Below, piece after piece: positions 17,073-24,470 of a stretch of DNA of 64,000 bases. This DNA is from an uncultured Lachnospiraceae bacterium (GTDB taxonomy: Bacteria > Bacillota > Clostridia > Lachnospirales > Lachnospiraceae). Numbering within the stretch: the stretch's first letter is position 1; every line of letters begins with the position of its first letter. Under the pieces are notes generated by a model. The model made no database searches. It was not told the DNA's origin and worked only from the letters and a program-made list of their open reading frames with translations. A program made the position numbers and the translations under genes. The stretch spans positions 1-64,000 of the forward strand of contig CANQNN010000004.1 of NCBI GenBank assembly GCA_947625205.1. Direction: 5' to 3'.

Positions 17073-19229
17073 ATTGGTTTCCAGCCACGCTGCGATGTCG
17101 TCCGGCAGACTGCCACCGCCTGAGTAATGAACAGACAGAGGTTCTCCCATGACCGCATCGGGAGCGAGTTTCGCGATTGCCGTAAGACTCTGTCCGAAAC
17201 GTCCGCCGCCGTGACTGCAAAACGGAATAATTGTTTTGCCTGAAAAATCGTATTCTTCCAGGAAAGACGCAATCGGCATGGGAATAGATGCCCACCAGTT
17301 GGGATACCCCAGAATGACAGTGTCATACTGCTCAAAATCTTCCACCTGATTCTTGATCTCAGGTCTTGCCTGAATATTCTGGTCGTGCTGCGCCTGATCG
17401 AGCACGGTATTATAGTCATCAGAATAAGGAGTCACAAGCTCGATCTCAAAGAGGTCTGCGCCGGTCTGCGACTGAATTTCCTCCGCAATCCCTCTCGTAT
17501 TGCCGCCCCACGAAAAGTAGACGATCAATACCTTTCCTCCAGCCTCGGTCTCCTTGTCCGTCTGCGCACTGATAATGGTTTCTGTTCCGTTCACGGCATT
17601 CCGGACAAGCCGGATACCCAGATTGAAACTTCCCTGATCTTCCGGCATAGCGGCGCGGTAAGCCGAGCGCATATTTTTGGCAAAGTCATTCCAGCCTCCG
17701 CCGCGGTAGACACGCCGCGTCCCTGTTTCCGGACCGGTGGAATCAGTATCATCAGATGCGTTGTATACGCCGTAATAATCCCATACCCACTCGCTGACAT
17801 TGCCGTGCATATTGTAAAGTCCCCACGCATTGGGAGAAAAACTGTCCACGGCAACCGTTGTCTGCCGGTACTCTCCGGGTTTCGTTGAGAGGTTTTCCTG
17901 TGAAAAATAGTTGTCCTCAATCTCGTATGGATAATGGCCGTAGTAATTGGACTCTTCCGGACTAATGGAAGTTTCCGTATTAAAGGGCGTCACCGTCCCG
18001 GCGCGGCAGGCGTATTCCCATTCTGCCTCGGTGGGCAGCCGGTAGCCGCCCGCACTCCTGTTCCATGTGACAGTTCCGCCGTCAACCGTATAAGCAGGCG
18101 TAAGATTTTCTCTCTCACTGAGAGCATTGCAGAACGCTATGGCATCCAGCCATGACACATTCTCCACCGGCAGATCGTCCCCGCTGAAATTGGAAGGGTT
18201 TTCTCCCATGATCTGCGCATATTCACTCTGCCTGACCTCATAAGGGCTGATATAAAAATCGCTGACCGTTACGGTATGCTGTGTCTCATCTACCGAGCGC
18301 CACGGTTCATCCTCCGGACTTCCCATCGCAAAGCTGCCGCCGTGGACCAGCACAAAGCCATCTTCTAAAGAGTCTGCCGTATTTTCTTTTCTATTTGCAC
18401 TTCCTCCCTCTGGCAGCTCTGCCTGACTACCCTGCCACGACTCACCTTGGGAGGGCAGATTCAGCCCTGCCACAACAAGGATGCAGACAAATACCGGAAC
18501 AAGTATCGCTATGGCTTTTAAACCACGCCCGTTTGCCTGTTTCTTTCCAGATTTCTTTCCAATCCTGCAAAGCAGCTTGTTTATGTAATAGGCTGCCGCC
18601 GCGAACAGGCTCATCATAGCAGCAGTTTCCGCAAAATAGACGGCTGCCGTCTTTGTCTCATCGAACATCACAAAATGCGTCTGCAGGAACAGATAATCCG
18701 TCATGTGCTGCACGATGAAAGCGTAAATTCCATATACAGCCAGAGCAGCGGCAGCAAGGCGGAGAAAACACGTCCTCGCTGCGCTTTTTTCTGTCAGATG
18801 GAACAACCTTCTGCCCATTCCCATAAACAGCTCCATGTGCATCCCAAAATGCGCTGACATAAGGATCAGTCCCCAATGGGAGGCAAACAGGTGAAGCTGC
18901 CTTGCCAAGATCATCCCGCCCTTTATATGCAGAAAGCGGAAAACAAATCCCGACATCATGATACCGCTGACACACAATGCGATCATATCAAGCAGGAGCA
19001 GCAGATCAAGCGCCGTGCCAAAAGTGCGGGACGGTGTGTATTTCCCTTTGAGGAAACTTTTCCACCAGCCCAGATTCAGAAAATGGTGCGCAAGGAACAA
19101 CACCAGCATACCTGTGCCAAGCCATTCATGGATTTCCTGCCCGATGAGTATCTCTGCCATCAGAAGCGGCAGAAGAACGATCATGGCAAGGTCAACGATC
19201 CGCTTCAAAATCTGTTTTGACTGCTTCAT
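17061..19229 (-). CDS. Membrane DUF4405-FGE-like-flavodoxin fusion
   Basis: From the ATG at 19229 (AAGGAG eight bases upstream) the product is 722 residues. Residues 1-255 are about seven membrane helices of DUF4405 type with paired His (AHHF; SHWGLILMSAHFGMH) that could ligate b-heme. Residues about 285-540 are a formylglycine-generating-enzyme/sulfatase-modifying fold (GGSFAMGSPEDEP, RLPTEAEWEYACRAG, NMHGNVSEWVWD). The last 150 are a flavodoxin (YFSWGGNTRGIA). The positive-inside pattern places both soluble domains outside the cell. The FGE domain has RVYRGGGWNDF where true FGE carries its catalytic cysteines, so sulfatase activation is unlikely. Its stop codon lies in a palindromic repeat. 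Confidence 0.85.
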   Translation of the reverse strand: MKQSKQILKRIVDLAMIVLLPLLMAEILIGQEIHEWLGTGMLVLFLAHHFLNLGWWKSFLKGKYTPSRTFGTALDLLLLLDMIALCVSGIMMSGFVFRFLHIKGGMILARQLHLFASHWGLILMSAHFGMHMELFMGMGRRLFHLTEKSAARTCFLRLAAAALAVYGIYAFIVQHMTDYLFLQTHFVMFDETKTAAVYFAETAAMMSLFAAAAYYINKLLCRIGKKSGKKQANGRGLKAIAILVPVFVCILVVAGLNLPSQGESWQGSQAELPEGGSANRKENTADSLEDGFVLVHGGSFAMGSPEDEPWRSVDETQHTVTVSDFYISPYEVRQSEYAQIMGENPSNFSGDDLPVENVSWLDAIAFCNALSERENLTPAYTVDGGTVTWNRSAGGYRLPTEAEWEYACRAGTVTPFNTETSISPEESNYYGHYPYEIEDNYFSQENLSTKPGEYRQTTVAVDSFSPNAWGLYNMHGNVSEWVWDYYGVYNASDDTDSTGPETGTRRVYRGGGWNDFAKNMRSAYRAAMPEDQGSFNLGIRLVRNAVNGTETIISAQTDKETEAGGKVLIVYFSWGGNTRGIAEEIQSQTGADLFEIELVTPYSDDYNTVLDQAQHDQNIQARPEIKNQVEDFEQYDTVILGYPNWWASIPMPIASFLEEYDFSGKTIIPFCSHGGGRFGQSLTAIAKLAPDAVMGEPLSVHYSGGGSLPDDIAAWLETNDIS

Positions 19230-19240
19230 AATATTGCTCC

Positions 19241-19957
19241 TTATTTGATTCCAAGCCCGTCTGCCCATTCCATAACATCCTCGGCAGACGCACCGGCAGA
19301 AAAGCGCTGTCCGTCAAGCCATACAGCATTGTCCGCAGCCTCCCGCAGCGCCGAATCACTGCTGCCGAATCCGCTGCTTGCGGAGGTACAGAACGCCGCC
19401 AGCGTCTTGCCGGAGAAATCGTAGCTTTCCATAAAGGTGCTCATGATCCGCGGCGCTTCGCCCCACCATATAGGATAGCCAACGAGTACGACATCGTACT
19501 GTTCTATATTTTCCACGGAACCGGAAATTGCGGGCCGGGCGCTTGGATCGTTCATCTCTACAGACGAACGGCTTTTAGAATTGCCGTAGTCCAAATCCTC
19601 GTCCGTATAGGGCTGCTCCGGTACAATCTCATAGAGGTCAGCGCCAAGTCCGTCAGCGAGCTTCTGCGCCACGCCCTCGGTGTTGTTGGTCGCTGAAAAA
19701 TAAGCTACCAGAATCTTACTGCCCTCCGGCTCACTGGCCGGTTCAGAATCAGAACTGTTCGTATCGGATTCCTGCGTTATATCTGATTCAGAGGTCTGCT
19801 CCTGCGCCTGAGATTCTTCCGGCATCTGCACATTTTCCGTGCCGATCTGCTGCGGTTCGGTATCTTGGCTATTTCCGACCGATCCCCCGCCTCCGGCACA
19901 GGCGGCAAGGGACAGTGTCATCATGATTACGAGTAAAATTGCTGTGATCTTTTTCAT
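19241..19957 (-). CDS. Flavodoxin lipoprotein
   Basis: Starting at the ATG at 19957 (GGAG seven bases upstream) it encodes 238 residues: a signal peptide with lipobox LAAC, a Gly/Ser/Glu/Thr-rich linker of about 60 residues, then a flavodoxin domain (VAYFSATNNTEGVA; GYPIWWGEAPRI; TSASSGFG). An in-frame ATG at 20128 would remove the signal from the N-terminus and is rejected. The FMN protein should sit on the outer face of the membrane, which is unusual for flavodoxins and needs FMN outside or export of the folded protein. It is 11 bp before the membrane flavodoxin fusion. Confidence 0.9.
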   Translation of the reverse strand: MKKITAILLVIMMTLSLAACAGGGGSVGNSQDTEPQQIGTENVQMPEESQAQEQTSESDITQESDTNSSDSEPASEPEGSKILVAYFSATNNTEGVAQKLADGLGADLYEIVPEQPYTDEDLDYGNSKSRSSVEMNDPSARPAISGSVENIEQYDVVLVGYPIWWGEAPRIMSTFMESYDFSGKTLAAFCTSASSGFGSSDSALREAADNAVWLDGQRFSAGASAEDVMEWADGLGIK

Positions 19958-19997
19958 TTTAATCTCCATTCCGGAGCGTTTTCGCGACGAGGGGCAT

Positions 19998-20100
19998 GAA
20001 GTAAATTCTTTCAGAATTAACTTCGCCATCAGGGGAATTTGTGACGCCCCGGCACAAATTCCCGTGTGAGAAATCAGCACATCAGTGTGATTTTTCACAC
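19998..20100. repeat. Three consecutive hairpins inside the redox operon
   Basis: Three inverted repeats follow one another: GAAGTAAATTCT/AGAATTAACTTC (19998-20009, 20013-20024, one mismatch), GGGAATTTGTG/CACAAATTCCC (20033-20043, 20053-20063, perfect) and a 13-bp arm pair (20064-20076, 20088-20100, one mismatch). They fill most of the gap between the cupin gene and the flavodoxin lipoprotein. No T-run follows, so they are not simple terminators. They may set mRNA stability or be a mobile palindromic repeat. Confidence 0.65.
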
Positions 20101-20855
20101 TATCGCAATCCTCCATATTGTTTTTCATCTACTGGCTCCAGCCATTCATTCGAGCCGTTTTCACCCGGCACTTCAATCGCCAGATGAGAAAACCAGCTAT
20201 CCGGCGCCGCGCCATGCCAGTGCTTCACGCCCGCGGGAATATTGATACAGTTGCCGGGCTTCATCTCCACAGCTTCTTTGCCCCACTCCTGATAGTACCC
20301 GCGCCCTCCGACGCAGACCAGGATCTGTCCGCCGCCCTTGTCGGCGTGGTGGATGTGCCAGTTGTTGCGGCAGCCCGGCTCAAAGGTCACGTTGAAAATG
20401 CCAATCTGCTCTTTCGATACGGGAGCGAGATAGCTCTGTCCCGTAAAATACTGCGCAAAGCCGTCATTTGGCGCGCCGATGGGGAACAGGATCGTGTTCT
20501 GGTATTTGTTTTTCTCTGTCTGCTCCGGCTCCTGCTCTTTCCAGACATCCTTTGCCAGACGGAACACCGCCCATGCCTTGGGCCAGCCTACATAAAAGCC
20601 CACATGGGTTACAATGGCTGCGATCTCCGCACGGGTTACGCCATGCGCCTTGGCATTTTCCAGATGATAGGTCAGCGAGGAGTCCGTGATCCCCGAACTC
20701 ATCAGCGCCACCACGGTAATGATGCACCGCGTCTTTACATCAATGTCCTGATTGTTCCAGTTCTCTCCAAAGAGAATGTCGTCGTTAAAGTGGGCAAAAT
20801 CCGGCGCGAAGCCGCCAAGCTGATCTCTGCCCGCAGTCTGTGTGATTTTTTCCAT
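20100..20855 (-). CDS. Carboxymuconolactone decarboxylase-cupin fusion protein
   Basis: A 251-residue cytoplasmic protein. Residues about 1-115 form a carboxymuconolactone decarboxylase/AhpD-like helical domain, but I see no CxxC peroxidase pair, so an alkylhydroperoxidase role is not supported. Residues about 130-245 form a cupin with metal-ligand His in NNWHIHHADKGGGQ and KHWHGAAPD. CMD-cupin proteins are common in anaerobes beside aldo/keto reductases and flavodoxins; their reactions are poorly defined. AAGGAGG nine bases before the ATG fixes the start. It is the third gene from the TetR promoter. Confidence 0.9.
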   Translation of the reverse strand: MEKITQTAGRDQLGGFAPDFAHFNDDILFGENWNNQDIDVKTRCIITVVALMSSGITDSSLTYHLENAKAHGVTRAEIAAIVTHVGFYVGWPKAWAVFRLAKDVWKEQEPEQTEKNKYQNTILFPIGAPNDGFAQYFTGQSYLAPVSKEQIGIFNVTFEPGCRNNWHIHHADKGGGQILVCVGGRGYYQEWGKEAVEMKPGNCINIPAGVKHWHGAAPDSWFSHLAIEVPGENGSNEWLEPVDEKQYGGLR

Positions 20856-20932
20856 TGTAAAATCCTCCTTTTTCTTGAATCTCTTTCTGTTATCAATGCT
20901 CTCCGCCAGATGTTTTAACGAGTCTGCGTCTT

Positions 20933-21943
20933 TTACACTACATTTCCCGCCTTCTGCTTACCATTCTGCGCCATCACGCCTACCAGCGCATGGGGCACAT
21001 ATAATTCTTCCAGATAGTCGATCTCGTCCTGCGACAGCTCCAGATCAACCGCCTTTGCTGCGCCGTCCACATGGGAGAGCTTTGTCGCGCCCACCACCGG
21101 AGCAGTCACCTTCGTCAAAAGCCACGCGAGGGAGATCTCCGTCATGGAAACGCCCCGCTTGTCAGCCAGTTCCGCCACACGAGCGATGACCCGGCCGTCT
21201 GCCTCCGCCGTGGCGTCATATTTGAATTTTGCATAGGTGTCCTGCTCCAGACGCTTCGAGGTCTCGCCGGGGCGCTTGGAGAGTCGCCCTCCGGCAAGGG
21301 CGCTGTAGGGCGTCATGGCGATATTCTGGTCGGCACAGAAAGGCGCCATTTCCCGTTCCTCCTCGCGGGCAATCAGGTTATAATGCCCCTGTATGGACAC
21401 AAATTCCGTAAGATTATGCTCTCTTGCATAGAAGTTAGCCTTGGCAAGCTGCCATGCATAGCAGTTGGAAATGCCGATGTACCGGACCTTTCCAGCCTTG
21501 ACCGCATCGTGCAGCCCTTCCATGATCTCCTCCATCGGCGTATGGTAATCCCACATATGATAGATATAGAGATCCACATAGTCCATGCCGAGATTGGCAA
21601 GACTCTGGTTCAGGTAAGTCTCGATGTGCTTCTGCCCGCTTATGCCCGCGTCGATCTCCTCCTGCGTCCGGGGCGTGAACTTGGTGGCGATCACCACATC
21701 GTCCCGTTTGGCAAAACTTTTAAGCGCACGCCCGACGTACTGCTCGCTGGTGCCGTTCTGATAGGCGATGGCGGTGTCGTAGAAATTGATGCCCAGATCA
21801 AGACCATGTTTGATGATCTCACGGGTCTGCGCCTCGTTCAACGTCCAGCTATGCTGCCCGGCAGCCGCATCGCCAAAACCCATACAGCCCATACAGATAC
21901 GTGAAACCTTTAGTTCTGATTTTCCTAAATTTGTATATTTCAT
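20933..21943 (-). CDS. Aldo/keto reductase
   Basis: A 336-residue single-domain aldo/keto reductase (opening MKYTNLGKSELKVSRICMG, catalytic D and Y in YDTAIAYQNGTSE, K in VIATKFTP, H in YIYHMWD, and the NADP-binding C-terminal region APVVGATKLSH). It would reduce an aldehyde or ketone with NADPH in the cytoplasm. AAGGAGGG lies before the ATG, 16 bp after the TetR regulator stop, so it is the first structural gene of the operon. It is distinct from the two other AKR domains in the operon, which carry extra domains. Confidence 0.94.
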   Translation of the reverse strand: MKYTNLGKSELKVSRICMGCMGFGDAAAGQHSWTLNEAQTREIIKHGLDLGINFYDTAIAYQNGTSEQYVGRALKSFAKRDDVVIATKFTPRTQEEIDAGISGQKHIETYLNQSLANLGMDYVDLYIYHMWDYHTPMEEIMEGLHDAVKAGKVRYIGISNCYAWQLAKANFYAREHNLTEFVSIQGHYNLIAREEEREMAPFCADQNIAMTPYSALAGGRLSKRPGETSKRLEQDTYAKFKYDATAEADGRVIARVAELADKRGVSMTEISLAWLLTKVTAPVVGATKLSHVDGAAKAVDLELSQDEIDYLEELYVPHALVGVMAQNGKQKAGNVV

Positions 21944-21959
21944 TGTAAGCCCTCCTTCC

Positions 21960-22583
21960 TTAATCCTTCAGCAGACCTTTCACACAGCTGTACGTGATCT
22001 CATAAATCGACATAAACACATAGTTCACGCCCGCCCGCTCCATAGCCGTCCGCTGCTTCTCATTGACCACCGTATAGGGATAAATCCCAAACATGAACGG
22101 GAAAAATGTGTACAGAAAGCGCTGTTTCTCTGCTATCGGCATCTCTGGAAAATACTGTTCCAGACAGCGCATGACCGCCCGCAGGGAACCTCCGTATGCC
22201 ACCTTAAACTCCGTGAGCCGTTCAAGCCGGCTGCTGCTTTCCAGATCATAATGATTCATCGACATGATCTTTAACAGCTGCTCCCGCTTCTCCAAAGAAC
22301 GAGCCAGCTGATCGGCGAACTCATCCTTGGTAAGCGTTTTATGTTCCTTCATCATCCGGTTCAGGTCGGCGATCCAAAGCTCATTTTCCCTCTGCAGCAA
22401 AGCGAGGAATATTTCTTCTTTTGTCTGAAAGTAATTATAGATCGAAGTTCTGGTAAAGCTGGTCGCGTTCCCGATGTCTTTTAAAGTGATCTCTTTAAAG
22501 CTTTTTGTTTGATATAGTTTCTCGCAAGCGTTGATGATCTCTTCCTTCCTTGCATTTGTAAGTTCCGGTGATCCCTTTGGCAT
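21960..22583 (-). CDS. TetR-family transcriptional regulator
   Basis: A 207-residue repressor with an N-terminal helix-turn-helix (residues about 10-57; ITLKDIGNATSFTRTSIYNYF is split over the recognition helix) and a helical ligand-binding C-terminal part. AAAGGAGA eight bases before the ATG. It is the first gene of the redox operon and lies downstream of a promoter carrying two identical palindromes, the usual layout for an autorepressing TetR that also controls the downstream genes. The inducer is unknown; carbonyls, quinones or other electrophiles would fit the neighbouring enzymes. Confidence 0.93.
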   Translation of the reverse strand: MPKGSPELTNARKEEIINACEKLYQTKSFKEITLKDIGNATSFTRTSIYNYFQTKEEIFLALLQRENELWIADLNRMMKEHKTLTKDEFADQLARSLEKREQLLKIMSMNHYDLESSSRLERLTEFKVAYGGSLRAVMRCLEQYFPEMPIAEKQRFLYTFFPFMFGIYPYTVVNEKQRTAMERAGVNYVFMSIYEITYSCVKGLLKD

Positions 22584-22628
22584 TTCGTTCTCTCCTTTGA
22601 CTGCTTTTTCTTCAGGGAAAGATTTTAT

Positions 22629-22684
22629 TATTCTGACATCGTGTCAATATGAAGTGTAGCACTATTCTGACATCGTGTCAATAT
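22629..22684 (-). promoter_or_regulatory. TetR operon promoter with two identical operators
   Basis: On the minus strand TTGACA (22681-22676) and TACACT (22658-22653) are exactly 17 bp apart. Two perfect 22-bp copies, 22629-22650 and 22663-22684, each contain the palindrome TGACA-TCG-TGTCA. The upstream copy covers the -35 box and the downstream copy covers the probable start point; centres are 34 bp apart. This is a textbook double-operator layout for the TetR protein encoded 45 bp downstream. Confidence 0.88.
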
Positions 22685-22767
22685 ATGCCCCGGAATTTTT
22701 TTTAATTCATATCAACCACTATTTTATTTTTCAAAACAGGGAAAAATCCGGAAACACCAGCCGGATC

Positions 22768-23487
22768 TTACAGAATAGGCAGAATGATCAGATGGTAGAT
22801 CACCGGTCCCAAAATGGCGGGCAGCATATTGGCAAGCCGGATCCCTTTGTGAAAGATCAGATTGATGGCAACGCCTGTGATCAGCACGGAACCAATCAGA
22901 GACAGGTCGGCAATGAGCGCTTCGGTGAGAAACGGAGAGATCACATGCGCAAGCAGTGTGATGCTTCCCTGATAGAGCCCCAGCGGAATGGCTGCAAACA
23001 TTGCGCCGATCCCCATAGTGGAAACAAAGATCAGCGTGATCACACAGTCGAGAACAGCCTTCGCAGCCAGCATGGAAAAGTCGCCGGTCAGACCGTCCTC
23101 CAGCGCACCGATGACCGCCATCGCGCCAACGCAGATGACAAGCGTATTTGCCATAAACCCATCCACAAATCTTGTGTCGTTTGTCGCCTTGGCCGCTTTT
23201 TTGATACGCTCACCGAGATTGGTCAGATGATCCTCGATATGAAGCAGCTCGCCTGCGAGCGTTCCGGGCACCAGGGAAAAAATGATCATCATGGTCCCGC
23301 GCGTTCCGAACACGCCGTCCGTGTAGGTCAGCATCCCGGAAAGCACGCCGCCTATACCGATGAACAGCGTACAGAGCCCCAGCGCGTGCATCAGAGAATC
23401 CTCATATTTTTTCACAGCGCCGGCATTGAGAAATTTTCCTAAAATACCGCCAAGGACCACGGCGCATACATTGATGATCGTACCCAT
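22768..23487 (-). CDS. DUF554 family membrane protein
   Basis: A 239-residue polytopic protein with about six or seven membrane helices and the DUF554 signature opening (GTIINVCAVVLGGILG) and internal GxLxxGLTGD and KAVLDCVITLIF segments. Homologues such as YdfK/YqgA are conserved but their substrate is unknown. It has its own ribosome binding site (AAGAAGGG). It is upstream of the TetR promoter on the same strand, and no terminator is visible between them. Confidence 0.9.
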   Translation of the reverse strand: MGTIINVCAVVLGGILGKFLNAGAVKKYEDSLMHALGLCTLFIGIGGVLSGMLTYTDGVFGTRGTMMIIFSLVPGTLAGELLHIEDHLTNLGERIKKAAKATNDTRFVDGFMANTLVICVGAMAVIGALEDGLTGDFSMLAAKAVLDCVITLIFVSTMGIGAMFAAIPLGLYQGSITLLAHVISPFLTEALIADLSLIGSVLITGVAINLIFHKGIRLANMLPAILGPVIYHLIILPIL

Positions 23488-23524
23488 GCTTTCAACCCTT
23501 CTTTGTGATAATTTATCATGATAT

Positions 23525-23597
23525 TTGTTTGTATCTTAGCTTTTATTTTATATCTTATTATATCTTAGCTTTTGTTTATATCTTAGCTTTTGTTTGC
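23525..23597. repeat. AT-rich tandem repeat, 18-bp unit
   Basis: Two perfect adjacent copies of ATATCTTAGCTTTTGTTT lie at 23560-23577 and 23578-23595. A degenerate copy (23531-23548) and a truncated piece sit between them. They lie in the 308-bp gap between DUF554 and the phospholipase C-like gene, upstream of both starts. Confidence 0.8.
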
Positions 23598-23644
23598 ATC
23601 ATATTTGCGTTAAAATCATAATACCGCTGCTTCGAAAAGTCAAT

Positions 23645-23700
23645 CCGCAGGCTTCCGGACGACCACTGCAGGCATTACGGACGACCACTGTAAGCATTCC
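23645..23700. repeat. 22-bp direct repeat, two copies plus a fragment
   Basis: GGACGACCACTGCAGGCATT at 23657 and GGACGACCACTGTAAGCATT at 23679 begin adjacent 22-bp units (three differences), preceded by a 12-bp partial unit (23645-23656). GC-rich, unlike the AT-rich repeat beside it. No terminator-like hairpin or coding role is seen. Confidence 0.7.
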
Positions 23701-23795
23701 GGGCGCCCGCCAACTTGCGATGCCAGAGGCGTTTTGATATAATGACAGCAGATTTTGACACCGGCAGGAAAAAACCGCAGGAAAGGAGAAAAGCA

Positions 23796-24470
23796 ATGGC
23801 CTACACAATGACCCATATCCTGATCGCAGAAAAAATACTGCCATTCCTGGACGGCCCGATTGACTACGCTTCTTATCTCCTTGGCACGATAGCGCCGGAC
23901 GCGGTTCACGCCTCGGCCGATTACTCCGCCTCGCTCAAAGAAAGAAGCCACCTGTGCGCGCCAAACGCCAGATGGGGAAGGATCGTTCAGGAAGAAGATT
24001 TGACTGAATGGGTCAACTCCATAAGAGCTTTTTACCTTGCCAACAAGAACCGCTATGAGAAAAGCTTTTTCTCAGGTTACATGGTCCATCTGTTAGCCGA
24101 TGTATGTACGATTAAGAAGATATACGCCCCGTTCTATCTTTCAATCGGTGCTGACTTTAACGCAGAGATGACACAGTATAAAAAAGAGAATTTTGGCATC
24201 AATTATGACCTGTACCGCGAATACGCCAAAGAAAAGGATCTGTTTGCCATCCTCCGCTCAGGCCGTCCCTGTTTTCTTGAAAATGTATTTGACAAGGAGC
24301 TGATCAATGCAAGGATCGCGCAGCTTCGCGCCTTTGAATTCAACGTACAGAACAGGCAGCAATGGGGAAATCCGGCAGACTATAATATCTGCACGGAAGA
24401 AAGCATCAAAAGCTTCATAGACGAAGCGCCTGCCATGATAAAAGATCTGCTGGCAGACGGTTTTATCTGA
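23796..24470 (+). CDS. Zinc-dependent phospholipase C-like protein (paralogue 1)
   Basis: A 224-residue protein from the ATG at 23796 (AAAGGAG upstream). His near 7 (MTHILIAEKI), GTIAPDAVH near 35 and YMVHLLADV near 91 match the conserved His/Asp metal-site layout of zinc-dependent phospholipase C/S1-P1-like proteins. It has no signal peptide, unlike secreted clostridial alpha-toxin, so a secreted toxin role is unlikely. Its 3' end overlaps the convergent cobalamin gene by 8 bp. A second family member is at 38139-38846. Confidence 0.8.
   Translation: MAYTMTHILIAEKILPFLDGPIDYASYLLGTIAPDAVHASADYSASLKERSHLCAPNARWGRIVQEEDLTEWVNSIRAFYLANKNRYEKSFFSGYMVHLLADVCTIKKIYAPFYLSIGADFNAEMTQYKKENFGINYDLYREYAKEKDLFAILRSGRPCFLENVFDKELINARIAQLRAFEFNVQNRQQWGNPADYNICTEESIKSFIDEAPAMIKDLLADGFI

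Noticed and set aside
20118..20918. 266-residue + strand ORF
   Set aside because: It lies fully antisense to the CMD-cupin gene, whose motifs and ribosome binding site are convincing.
23796..24470. Secreted alpha-toxin
   Set aside because: The motifs match the zinc phospholipase C family, but no signal peptide or C2-like C-terminal domain is present.
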